Shown: positions 45,410-53,823 of the stretch, in pieces
How the letters are laid out: each line of letters opens with the position of its first letter
Position numbering within the stretch: position 1 is the first letter of the stretch
NCBI GenBank assembly: GCA_046331425.1
Contig: JAXLQU010000017.1
Coordinates: forward strand, 48,511-112,510
DNA: 64,000 bases
Reading direction: 5' to 3'
Origin: JANNUT01 sp046331425
GTDB lineage: Bacteria; Acidobacteriota; Polarisedimenticolia; J045
Notes under the pieces: generated by a model
Database searches by the model: none
What the model saw: only the letters and a program-made list of their open reading frames with translations
Told to the model about the DNA's origin: nothing
Translations under genes and position numbers: made by a program

Positions 45410-48400
45410 ATGACGCCATTGGCCCGCATCGTCACTGTCACAATCGCGCTCGGCACCGCAAGCGTTGCGCTCGCAGCGCACGGCTATTACCGCTTCCCTG
45501 CGCTGTTTCGCGACACGCTCGTGTTTACCGCCGAGGGCGATCTGTGGAGGGTCCCAATCACCGGCGGCGTCGCGCAACGACTCACGACACACCCGGCCGA
45601 GGAGAGCCAAGCCGCGATCTCGCCCGACGGTTCGCGGGTCGCGTTTGTCGCCGCCTATGACAGCGGCAACGAGGTGTACGTGATGCCGCTCGCCGGCGGC
45701 GCACCCAAACGGTTGACGTTCGATGCGACGCGGTGTTGGGTGCAAGGGTTCACGCGCAGTGGCGAGGTGGTGTATGCCACCGAGAATGTGATCGGTCCGA
45801 CGTGGCGTCGCGTGCTGCGAATCGTCAATCCCGACTCCGGCCAAACGCACGACCTGCCGCTGGCCGATGCCAACGAGGCGGCGTTCGACGACACCGGCAG
45901 TACGGTTTGGTTCACGCGCTTCGGGCTGCACGTCACGGGCGACAACGCGCGCGATTATCGCGGCGGCGCAATGGCGCAGATCTGGCGCTGGAACATCGGC
46001 AGCAACGACGAGGCGCAGCGTGTCGCCCCCGATCTCGCGGCAAACCTCAAGCGTCCGATGTGGTGGAAGGGTCGTATCTACGCGGTCAGCGATGCAGCCG
46101 GTAGCGACAACCTGTGGTCGATGGCGGCCGATGGCACCGATCGCCAACAGCTCACCCACCATCGCGGATGGGACGTGAAGGGCGCTACGCTCGACGATGG
46201 CCGCATCGCCTACCAACTGGGGGCCGATCTGCATCTGTTCGACATCGCCACATCCACCGATCGCATCGTGCCGATCGAGTTGGCGTCCGACTTCGATCAA
46301 GAGCGCGAGCGCTACCTGCGTTCCCCGCTCGACTACTTCACCAGCGCCAACTTCGCGCTTATGGGCGACCGCGTGGCGATCAGCGCACGTGGAAGCGTGG
46401 CGCTCGTCGGCACCGGTGCGCTGCGGCGTGTCGACATCACAGGGCCGCACGCCGCGCGCGTGCGTGACGCGGTGCTGACACACGACGGCAAGTCCGTGCT
46501 CGCCATCACCGACCTGGAGGGACTCAGCCAGATCTGGCGCTACCCTGCCGATGGATCTCCCGGTGCCGAGGCTTTGACCGCGGAATCGGCGACCCGCTTG
46601 TGGCGACTGTTCCCATCGCCGGACGGGCGCTTGGTCGCGTACTCGGATACCAACCGTGATCTGTGGCTGTTGGACCTTCGCGATCGCAGCACGCGTCGCA
46701 TCGAGCACGCCGACTACGCCGGCGATGATCCGTACGGCGACGTGGTCTGGTCACCGGATAGTCGTTACGTGGCGCTCTCCCGCCCCGATTCGTTGCGCCT
46801 GCGATCGCAACTGGTGTTGTACGAGGTAGCCGGCGGGCGTCACGCCGTGCTCACCACCGACCGTTACGAGTCGGCCGCACCCGCGTTCTCGCGCGACGGC
46901 AAATGGCTCTACTTCCTCTCCGACCGCACCTTCGTTTCGACCGTGCCCGGACCATGGGGCGATCGAAATACCGGAGCATTCTTCGATCGACGTACGCGGA
47001 TCTACGCGTTGGCGTTGCAGCCTGGAACGCGCTTTCCGTTCTTGCCGATCAACGAGTTGGTGGGCGAAACGCCTGCCCCCACAACCGTCGATGCGCCCCA
47101 AAGCGCCGCGAAACGCGATGTCGCGCGCGCGCCAAAGGACAAACCGAAGGTCGCGCCGAGCGGCAGCGAGACCGCGCGCTTGCCCGAGATTGCGTTCGAT
47201 GGGTTGGCCGAGCGACTGTTCGAGGTGCCGGTTGCGGCCGGCAACTACAGCAACCTTGCCGTCGACGCGGACCGGCTTTACTGGCTCGAGCGCGAGACCG
47301 CGCTGGCCACCAAGTTGCAACTCAAGAGCCTCGCGATCAATGCCAACAATCCCGAGCCAGAACTGTTCGCGGCCGACGTGCAAGCGTTCTCGTTATCGGC
47401 CGACGCACGCAAACTGTATTTCATGAAGTTCTCCGGCAAGGGCGCGGGCGACATGTTCATCGTCGATGTCGGGGCCAAGGCGCCTCCCGATCTTTCCAAA
47501 GCGGCCGTGCGGGTCGGCGACTGGGTGCTGCCGATCGATCCAAAGGAAGAATGGCAGCAGATGTTCGACGATGCCTGGCGGATGCATCGGCAATTCGCCT
47601 TCGATCGCTCGATGCGCGGGCAAGATTGGGACGCGGTGCGCCGACAGTATCAACCGTTGGTGGCGCGACTCACCGATCGGCGCGAACTCGACGACTTGCT
47701 AGGGCAGATGATCTCCGAGTTCGGGACGTTGCACTCGCAGGTCCGCGGCGGTGAACTGCGCGCCGAGGATGAGTCGGCGGTTGCGGCGACGCTGGGAGCG
47801 GTGCTTCAGCCCGCCGAAGACGGCGTGCGCATCGCGCACGTCTATCGCACCGAGCCCGAACGTCCGTCCGAGCGCGGGCCGCTGCAACAGCCGGGCGTCG
47901 ACGCGCGCGAGAACGATCTGTTGCTGGCGATCAACGGCCAGCCGGTGCGCACGCCGGGCGAGGTGGCGAGTCGCTTGCAAAACCAAGCGGGTCAGCAGGT
48001 CTTGCTGACGTTGCGACGTGGCCAAGCAGCGCCGCATCGCACCGTGGTCGTGCCGGTTCCGATCGATCGCGACAGCACACTGCGCTATGGCGATTGGGTC
48101 CAGTCGACGCGCGAAGCGGTCGGGCGCGCCAGCGGCGGTCGCATCGGTTATTTGCATTTGCGAGCGATGGGCTCGGGCGACATGGCGACCTTCGTGCGCG
48201 AGTTCTACGCCAACATCGATCGCGAAGGGCTGATCATCGATGTGCGTCGCAATCGTGGCGGCAGCATCGATAGTTGGGTCATCGAGAAACTACTGCGCCG
48301 CACGTGGGCCTATTGGCAGCCACCCGGAAGTCCGCCGTACTGGAACATGCAGCAATCGTTTCGCGGTCACCTCGCGGTGCTCGCCGATCAGTTGACCTAC

Positions 48401-48751
48401 TCCGATGGCGAGACGTTCTCGGCCGGGATCGAGGCGCTCGAGCTTGGCCCCGTGATCGGCATGCGCACTGCCGGCGCCGGCGTCTGGCTCTCGGATCGAA
48501 ATCGACTCACCGATAACGGTATCGCGCGTGTCGCCGAGTTCGGTCAGTTCGATCGCGAGGGCCGCTGGATAGTCGAGGGTCACGGCGTCTCCCCGACGAT
48601 CGAAGTCGACAACCTCCCGCTCGCAACCTACCGCGGCAGCGACGCCCAACTCGACGCCGCCCTCGCTTACCTCAACTCCCGCGCCGCCAAACAACCCCTC
48701 ACCGACCCCCGCGCTCAACCAATCCCCCCCCGCGGCCACCCCGCCCGCTAA
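45410..48751 (+). CDS. Tricorn protease homologue (S41 family) with beta-propeller and PDZ domains
   Basis: The 1113-residue protein begins with a signal peptide (IALGTASVALA). Residues ~30-680 are WD40/TolB-type propeller repeats, for example AAISPDGSRVAFVAAYDSGN and FSRDGKWLYFLSD. A PDZ domain follows near 800-880, and the S41 catalytic core fills the C-terminus. The nucleophile region reads QLTYSDGETFSAGIEALELG, where Ser of the SDGE motif is the expected nucleophile; an upstream FGTLHSQV supplies the His, and VEGHGVSPTIEVDN matches the C-terminal Glu region. It is predicted to degrade peptides outside the cytoplasm. Pro/Ala/Lys-rich residues ~560-590 look like a flexible insert. Confidence 0.88.
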   Translation: MTPLARIVTVTIALGTASVALAAHGYYRFPALFRDTLVFTAEGDLWRVPITGGVAQRLTTHPAEESQAAISPDGSRVAFVAAYDSGNEVYVMPLAGGAPKRLTFDATRCWVQGFTRSGEVVYATENVIGPTWRRVLRIVNPDSGQTHDLPLADANEAAFDDTGSTVWFTRFGLHVTGDNARDYRGGAMAQIWRWNIGSNDEAQRVAPDLAANLKRPMWWKGRIYAVSDAAGSDNLWSMAADGTDRQQLTHHRGWDVKGATLDDGRIAYQLGADLHLFDIATSTDRIVPIELASDFDQERERYLRSPLDYFTSANFALMGDRVAISARGSVALVGTGALRRVDITGPHAARVRDAVLTHDGKSVLAITDLEGLSQIWRYPADGSPGAEALTAESATRLWRLFPSPDGRLVAYSDTNRDLWLLDLRDRSTRRIEHADYAGDDPYGDVVWSPDSRYVALSRPDSLRLRSQLVLYEVAGGRHAVLTTDRYESAAPAFSRDGKWLYFLSDRTFVSTVPGPWGDRNTGAFFDRRTRIYALALQPGTRFPFLPINELVGETPAPTTVDAPQSAAKRDVARAPKDKPKVAPSGSETARLPEIAFDGLAERLFEVPVAAGNYSNLAVDADRLYWLERETALATKLQLKSLAINANNPEPELFAADVQAFSLSADARKLYFMKFSGKGAGDMFIVDVGAKAPPDLSKAAVRVGDWVLPIDPKEEWQQMFDDAWRMHRQFAFDRSMRGQDWDAVRRQYQPLVARLTDRRELDDLLGQMISEFGTLHSQVRGGELRAEDESAVAATLGAVLQPAEDGVRIAHVYRTEPERPSERGPLQQPGVDARENDLLLAINGQPVRTPGEVASRLQNQAGQQVLLTLRRGQAAPHRTVVVPVPIDRDSTLRYGDWVQSTREAVGRASGGRIGYLHLRAMGSGDMATFVREFYANIDREGLIIDVRRNRGGSIDSWVIEKLLRRTWAYWQPPGSPPYWNMQQSFRGHLAVLADQLTYSDGETFSAGIEALELGPVIGMRTAGAGVWLSDRNRLTDNGIARVAEFGQFDREGRWIVEGHGVSPTIEVDNLPLATYRGSDAQLDAALAYLNSRAAKQPLTDPRAQPIPPRGHPAR

Positions 48752-48754
48752 CCC

Positions 48755-48836
48755 AATTCGGGGACGGTTTACCTAAAGCCGAGTTAGTCGGGCGTTCGGC
48801 GCGCGACTGACTCTGCTTTCGGAAGACGGACCGAAA
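48755..48836. repeat. Inverted-repeat element A (REP/RAYT-like), decayed
   Basis: Left arm AATTCGGGGACGGTTTACCT starts at 48755, followed by AAAGCCGAGTTAGTCG. The right side (from ~48804) reads CGACTGACTCTGCTTTCGGA, an imperfect reverse complement of the inner left arm, and ends with GACGGACCG. The same arm sequence reappears in elements B and C. It begins four bases after the tricorn stop and lies in a convergent spacer. Confidence 0.75.
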
Positions 48837-48849
48837 TGCGACGACGAAA

Positions 48850-48929
48850 TAGGGGGACGGTCTACCTATTACATGTAGCCCGCACGTACCGACGCGAGCG
48901 ATTCTTGTAATAGGTAGACCGTCCCCCTA
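48850..48929. repeat. Inverted-repeat element B (REP/RAYT-like), perfect 24-bp arms
   Basis: Bases 48850-48873 are the exact reverse complement of 48906-48929. The arms share the GGGGACGGTCTACCTA core with elements A and C. The 32-base centre contains a smaller pair (CGTACCGACGCGAGCG). The right half is repeated directly in element B' at a spacing of 73 bases. Confidence 0.85.
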
Positions 48930-48937
48930 GTTCGTTG

Positions 48938-49003
48938 CCTATTACATGTCGCTCGCACGTACCGACGCGAGCGATTCTTGTAATAGGTAGACCGTCCCCC
49001 TAT
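48938..49003. repeat. Partial second copy of element B (B'), direct repeat at 73-base spacing
   Basis: The 47 bases at 48955-49001 (starting GCACGTACCGACGCGAGCG) repeat 48882-48928 exactly. The left arm here is truncated to CCTATTACATGTCGCTCG and lacks the GGGGACGGT core. A CGCTCG/CGAGCG pair allows a smaller hairpin. B and B' together suggest repeated insertion or slippage duplication of one element. Confidence 0.8.
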
Positions 49004-49018
49004 TTCGTGGCGCGAGGT

Positions 49019-52000
49019 CTAGGTCGGTCGCGCGTTGGTGGGGAGCGTGATGGTGAATCGGGCGCCAGCGCCGGGGTGCGAGTCGACGTCGATCGTGCCG
49101 CCGTGCGCTTGAACCAGACGCTCGACGATCGCAAGACCGAGTCCGGTGCCTCGGCCGCCGGTGAAGAAAGGCTCGAAGATGTGTGGCCGCATCTCGGGCG
49201 AGATGCCGCGACCATCGTCGGCGACGATCAACCGCACCGCCGCTGGCTCGTCGGATCGCTTCGCAATCAAGCGAATCGTGCGCGCCGCACCGTGACGTCG
49301 CGCGTTCTCGACCAAGTTCACCAACACCTGCGTGATCCGATCGCGATCGAGCGAGCAACTCCCGGCATCCGGCGAAACCTCGACCACGATCGACGACGCA
49401 TCGTCCCCTTGCACCGCGCGACATGACGCCGCGACCTCCTGCAACAACTCGCCCACCTCGGTCGGCGAGCAAACCAAGGCCGGCTCGCGCGCAAACACCA
49501 ACAACTCGTCGACCAGCCGCGTGATCCGATCGGTCTCGGTGCGCATTGCGGCCAACGGTGCTTCCAACCCAGGCACGCTGCGCTGACCAATCATGTAGGC
49601 CGCCGTGCGCAGCGCGAACACCGGATGTCGAACCTCATGCGCCACACCGGCCACCAGTTGTCCATATGCCGCCATCCGTTCCGACTGCCGCACGCGCTGG
49701 ATCCCCTCCTCGACACGCCGCTCCAATTCGCGATTGGTGGCATCGAGTTGTTGCGCACGCTCGCGCTGAACCAAGCGGCGCACGCGCATTCGGTAAGCGA
49801 TCGTAGTCAGCAGCAGCACACTCAACAGCGCAACCCCGCGCACCCAGTTTCGCTTCCACAGCGGTGCAATCACCTCCACTTGCACCACCGCCGGCCGCGA
49901 ACTCGGAATGCCATCGCCATTCAACGCGCGCAACTCGAGTCGATGTTTGCCCGGCGCCAGCGATGGAAACACCACCTCGTCCAGCTCGTTGACATTCGAC
50001 CAGTCGTTCCCCCATCGGTACTGGAAGCGCGAACGATCACCCGGCGCCAGCCCCAAGCTGATCAGCGACAGATCCAACGCCGTGGACTCGGGTCCGATCG
50101 TCAGCGGCCCCACCGACGATGTGCCGAGCGCCGGCAGCGGCACATCTTCCCCGCCGGCCCGCAAGCGCGTGACATACACCTCCGCCTTCGGAAGCGGTCG
50201 ATCGACACCCGGCTCGAAGCGCGAAACGCCGTGCGATGTCGCGAACCACAATCGTCCCGCCGCATCTCGCTCACACGTCACGATCTCGTTGCTGGCCAGC
50301 CCGTCCGCCACCGTGTAGCGGCGCAAGCGACCGCTGGCGACATCGAGTCGAAAGACACCGCGCGCGGTTCCAATGAACAAGCGGTCGTCGAGTCCCTCGA
50401 CCAAACAGGTCACACCCGCAGAGGCCAGCGGCTCGGACAGCGCCAGCGCGTTGAATCGCGGCGCGTCGCTGTGTGCGTTGTCGATCCGCACGATTCCGGT
50501 CACGCTGCTGCCAACCCAAAGCGTCCCTGAAGGTCCACGATGCAACGCCACCGGTCGCCTCAACGTCAGCTCCGGCGCCGTGAACACGCGCAGTCGGCCA
50601 GCGCTCCAGCGAGCCAGCGCGCCGTTGGCGAGCGCCATCCAGACATCTCCTTCCGCGCCGTCGGCCAGCGCGTAGATCGCAACATTCTTCAGGCCAACCG
50701 CCTTCCAATCGACCGGTGTGAACTTCTGCGTGATTCGATCCCAACGCACCAGCCAAGCGTGCGGCGCCGCGTTGCAGAGAATCCAAATTCCGTGTCGCGC
50801 GTCTTCCCACACGTAGGTCGCCACATCTCCCGGCAAACCGTCAGCGCGTCGATAGATCTTCCGTGGCTGAGCGCGGCCGAGTTCCTCGAAGCGTTGCGTG
50901 GCGTCGAAACGCCAGACACCGTCGACGGTCGGAATCCACCATTCGCCGCGATGATCCAGCAGCGGATATTGATCGGAACTCGGTGGAATCAACGCGGCCG
51001 GCAAGGGGGATCGCGACGGCGTCGCTTGATCTTCGTGAAGATGTGTGAAGCCATCGACGAGCGTGGTGGCAATCACGCCGCCCGGCCCGTTGGGTCCTCG
51101 TGGATCGGCTTGCAAGCGCGTCGCGTAGTCGTGAGCCAAACCATGTCGTCTGACAAACGTCGTAAACCCCGTGGGTGGAAAACGAAGCGCGCCACCCACG
51201 TCGGTCGCGGCCCAAATGTTGCCGAGTCGGTCTTCGAGAAACGAACGAACGGTGGCGTCGGCAAGATCTTGGCTGGTGGCGTCGTCGAGCGCGAAGCCGG
51301 AGGGGCCGGTGCGCACCAACTTGCCGATGGCGCCGATCCACAGATCGCCCGACGAACTGCGCAGCACCGAGCGAATCGGGACGTTACCGAATCCGAAGGC
51401 ACGCAGTCGCCGATTCTCTGCCGGTAACGTCAACGCCTCCTCGCCGCATCGTTGCGGCATCAACAGCGCCACGATGCCGCGGTCACCTGCCGCCAACACA
51501 TGCCGGCCATCGAACGCGATGCTCAGCACCGTGGTGACGACTCCCGCAAGCGCTGCGGTGTGGTCGACGACAGTCCCATCGCTGCACACACGGTGTAGTC
51601 CGTTGCCGCCACCCACCCACACGCTTCCGCTGGAGTCCTCGGCCAAGGCGATCGCGCGGCGCTCGAGCGACGGGTCACGCGCGAGCGGCACGTGCGACCA
51701 CTGCAGCTCATCGCCCGACGCAACGCCGCGATACAACCCGCGGTGCGTTGCGGCCCACACCGTGCCCGTCGCATCGCGATGCAACGAGTAGACCGTCCCC
51801 TCGTGCCCTTCGATTGGCATCGGCTCGAAACGCGCCGGCACGCTGTCGGGCCGGAACCGAAACAGGCCGACGTTGTCGGTTGCGATCCAGTAGGCCTGCG
51901 GCCCTGGCAGGACGTCCCACACCAATTGGTCGGTGAGTCCGTCGGCCGACCCATAGCCGACGATCGAGCGACCATCGAAGCGGGCCAGGCCGTCGGCCGT

Positions 52001-52162
52001 TCCGAACCAGAGAAAGCCGCGCTCGTCTTGCCGAATGCGCATCACGCGATCGTGAGGCATCCCTTCGATCATGCCGTAGGAGTGAGACGGCGGCCGCGCC
52101 GCCCATCCAGGCGCGATGGCAAGGCAGCAAAGGCCGACGACACCCAGGAAGGGGACTCTCAC
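49019..52162 (-). CDS. Two-component sensor histidine kinase with N-terminal propeller (reg_prop/Y_Y_Y) sensor
   Basis: The 1047-residue protein has a signal peptide (PFLGVVGLCCLAIAPGWA), then a two-component-regulator propeller with repeats such as RIRQDERGFLWFGTADGLAR and LAEDSSGSVWVGGGNGLHRV across residues ~28-720. A Y_Y_Y-type beta domain and one transmembrane helix (VRGVALLSVLLLTTIAYRM) come next. The kinase core has the H-box GVAHEVRHPVFAL near residue 840, the N-box VLVNLVENARRHG, and G boxes ADDGRGISPEM and GGRGTGLGLAIV. No receiver domain is fused and no response regulator is adjacent, so its partner is elsewhere. Reg_prop sensors usually detect extracellular polysaccharides or peptides; a peptide made by the convergent tricorn gene is a speculative ligand. 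Confidence 0.92.
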   Translation of the reverse strand: MRVPFLGVVGLCCLAIAPGWAARPPSHSYGMIEGMPHDRVMRIRQDERGFLWFGTADGLARFDGRSIVGYGSADGLTDQLVWDVLPGPQAYWIATDNVGLFRFRPDSVPARFEPMPIEGHEGTVYSLHRDATGTVWAATHRGLYRGVASGDELQWSHVPLARDPSLERRAIALAEDSSGSVWVGGGNGLHRVCSDGTVVDHTAALAGVVTTVLSIAFDGRHVLAAGDRGIVALLMPQRCGEEALTLPAENRRLRAFGFGNVPIRSVLRSSSGDLWIGAIGKLVRTGPSGFALDDATSQDLADATVRSFLEDRLGNIWAATDVGGALRFPPTGFTTFVRRHGLAHDYATRLQADPRGPNGPGGVIATTLVDGFTHLHEDQATPSRSPLPAALIPPSSDQYPLLDHRGEWWIPTVDGVWRFDATQRFEELGRAQPRKIYRRADGLPGDVATYVWEDARHGIWILCNAAPHAWLVRWDRITQKFTPVDWKAVGLKNVAIYALADGAEGDVWMALANGALARWSAGRLRVFTAPELTLRRPVALHRGPSGTLWVGSSVTGIVRIDNAHSDAPRFNALALSEPLASAGVTCLVEGLDDRLFIGTARGVFRLDVASGRLRRYTVADGLASNEIVTCERDAAGRLWFATSHGVSRFEPGVDRPLPKAEVYVTRLRAGGEDVPLPALGTSSVGPLTIGPESTALDLSLISLGLAPGDRSRFQYRWGNDWSNVNELDEVVFPSLAPGKHRLELRALNGDGIPSSRPAVVQVEVIAPLWKRNWVRGVALLSVLLLTTIAYRMRVRRLVQRERAQQLDATNRELERRVEEGIQRVRQSERMAAYGQLVAGVAHEVRHPVFALRTAAYMIGQRSVPGLEAPLAAMRTETDRITRLVDELLVFAREPALVCSPTEVGELLQEVAASCRAVQGDDASSIVVEVSPDAGSCSLDRDRITQVLVNLVENARRHGAARTIRLIAKRSDEPAAVRLIVADDGRGISPEMRPHIFEPFFTGGRGTGLGLAIVERLVQAHGGTIDVDSHPGAGARFTITLPTNARPT

Positions 52163-52279
52163 CGGCGGAGTCTAGCCGGGGCATCGGTTCGGATCAGCCC
52201 GCGTGAGCCGAGTCGCTCAGGGACCCGATTTCTCGCGACCCACGGGGCGGGAGCGGAGTTTTCGCCCAGCCGATCGGAG

Positions 52280-52443
52280 CAACGGTCCGTTATGTGTCGA
52301 GGCGGTCACCGAAACTCCTTGCAGACTGCCGCCTTCAGCGTATTTGCCAACCGGCTGGGAGGCCTGCCGGCGGTTCGCCGGTAGCACCGAGGGAACCCCA
52401 GGGGGGTCCGTGCGCAGCGTTGGCTGCGAGTGAAAGGGTCTGT
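52280..52443 (+). promoter_or_regulatory. Structured 5' leader of the Cys-rich secreted protein gene
   Basis: The leader can form at least two clean hairpins: CTGCCGGCG (52364-52372) with CGCCGGTAG (52376-52384), and CGCAGC (52413-52418) with GCTGCG (52423-52428). Between them CCCC/GGGG tracts (52395-52406) could pair as well. AAGGG near 52434 is the likely ribosome-binding site, close to the last hairpin. A regulatory RNA is possible, but I match it to no known class. Confidence 0.35.
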
Positions 52444-53625
52444 ATGAGGACAAAACTGGCACTGTTGGGAGTGGGTTTGGGTCTGCTGCTGGGGGCGATC
52501 GCTCCGGCGTCGGCGAACATCATCGCGAGGGGCGAGATGAACGCGACATGCGACAGCTACTCGGTCACGTTCTACGGCGACATCTTCTTGCCTGACGAGT
52601 CGATCAACATCAACTGGCAGATCGTGCGTCGCGTCGGTGGCAGCCGTTATGTCGACACCGGCTCCACCGTGTTGCTCTACAACGATGGTGGTACCGGCGC
52701 GCAGCCCCAGAAGACGATCACCGTCAACTGGGCGACCAAGCAGTGCGGCAGCATTCAGATCCTGACGCCGTTCGAAGATGACGGTCAGGGCAGCAAGTAC
52801 AGTTGGCAAAGCGTCAACAACACGCAAGCCAGCGGCGCCGACAAGCTGTTCATCATCAAGCCTCCGGGCGATGCCAACGACTTCAACCACTTCTTGAACT
52901 GTTCGTGTACGCCGATCGTGGAAGAGTGTCGCCCTGCCGACTTCTGGGGTAGTCATGCGGGGACTGAAGATGGTGGAAGCTGCGGCAAGAACAAAAGCGG
53001 CGTGAATATCGTCCAACAAATTCTCGACAAGGTCGGCACCATTTCTGTCTGTGGGCGAAACATCAACAATACGAATGTCGCATCGGTGATGTCGGCCGAG
53101 GAAGCGCTCTGCACGCCAGGGGGTTGCAATTCGGACCAGCGCGTGGAGTTGGCGAGACAGCTCACGGCAACGGTGATGGGTTGCGTGATGAGCGGCGGCG
53201 GCTCGACCTGCTTGGGCCTGTCGGTACAAAACCGCTTCCAGCAGTGCGATCAAGCCTGCTTGTCGAGCGACTCCGCCAAGTACGGTTCATGCATCGAGGA
53301 CCTGAGCTGCTGGAACAACGGCGGCACCAAGCTCGGCAACGGCATGTGTCAGATTGGAACCTGCGGTCACGACGGAATCACCGCGTGCGGTGGCGACTCC
53401 GACTGCTCGCGCGCCAAGGACGACGACGACGACGAAGAGGACTCGCGCGACGACGGCCACAGCAACCACGGTGGAAAGTGCCGTCGCTCTCCAGGTAGCT
53501 GCGCCGCCAATGCGCTGGTCAACAGCTCGTTGGCGCTCAACTTCGATCCGCCCGGCGCGGAGAGCAGCCGCAAGTCCTGCAAGTCCGCCAGAAAGAACAC
53601 CTGCACCATCTTCAGTTGCCCGTAA
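52444..53625 (+). CDS. Cys-rich secreted protein with polyacidic insert, function unknown
   Basis: The 393-residue protein starts at 52444 (MRTKLALLGVGLGLLLGAIA); upstream in-frame codons cover the leader and lack a signal peptide. The signal is followed by a beta-rich domain (residues ~25-150) and a C-terminal half with more than twenty cysteines in short runs such as NCSCTPIVEEC, CGRNINNTN, CNSDQRV and CLGLSVQNRFQQCDQAC, implying many disulfides. A very acidic insert, AKDDDDDEEDSRDDGHS, lies near residue 325 and might bind Ca2+ or another cation. No repeat family (EGF, LRR, Sel1) clearly fits. It is convergent with comM across repeat element C. It is probably an extracellular or cell-surface protein. 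Confidence 0.6.
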   Translation: MRTKLALLGVGLGLLLGAIAPASANIIARGEMNATCDSYSVTFYGDIFLPDESININWQIVRRVGGSRYVDTGSTVLLYNDGGTGAQPQKTITVNWATKQCGSIQILTPFEDDGQGSKYSWQSVNNTQASGADKLFIIKPPGDANDFNHFLNCSCTPIVEECRPADFWGSHAGTEDGGSCGKNKSGVNIVQQILDKVGTISVCGRNINNTNVASVMSAEEALCTPGGCNSDQRVELARQLTATVMGCVMSGGGSTCLGLSVQNRFQQCDQACLSSDSAKYGSCIEDLSCWNNGGTKLGNGMCQIGTCGHDGITACGGDSDCSRAKDDDDDEEDSRDDGHSNHGGKCRRSPGSCAANALVNSSLALNFDPPGAESSRKSCKSARKNTCTIFSCP

Positions 53626-53639
53626 CCAGCTCTTCGTGT

Positions 53640-53669
53640 GCGGCGGCCCCCCTTCTCCGGGGCCGCCGC
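53640..53669 (+). terminator. Hairpin after the Cys-rich secreted protein gene
   Basis: GCGGCGGCCCC at 53640-53650 pairs perfectly with GGGGCCGCCGC at 53659-53669 (11 bp, 8-base loop). It begins 15 bases past the stop. Repeat element C starts directly after it, and no T tract follows. Confidence 0.6.
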
Positions 53670-53810
53670 AATTCGGGGACGGTCTACCTAAAGCACAGTT
53701 AGTTTCGGAGTGCGGGGCAACGATACACACACAAACGCGATGACGAGGTGCGGGTACTGATTCCCGATTGCTCGCGACTAACTCCGCTTTAGGTATGACG
53801 TCCCCGAATT
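53670..53810. repeat. Inverted-repeat element C (REP/RAYT-like)
   Basis: Left arm 53670-53701 (AATTCGGGGACGGTCTACCT, then AAAGCACAGTTA) is a near-perfect reverse complement of the right arm at 53779-53810, with about five mismatches in 32 bases. The outer arms contain the same GGGGACGGT core as elements A and B. The middle ~75 bases carry no gene. Like A and B it sits in a convergent spacer. Confidence 0.85.
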
Positions 53811-53823
53811 TGGAGCGAGGCGC

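Noticed and set aside
48850..49003. Possible CRISPR array from repeated GCACGTACCGACG segments
   Set aside because: Only two copies at 73-base spacing, nested inside inverted arms, and no cas genes; this is a palindromic element duplication.
52321..52443. Possible c-di-GMP (GEMM) riboswitch before the Cys-rich protein gene
   Set aside because: Hairpins are present, but the conserved GACGCAAAGCC core and GNRA-capped stem are missing, so I describe it only as a structured leader.
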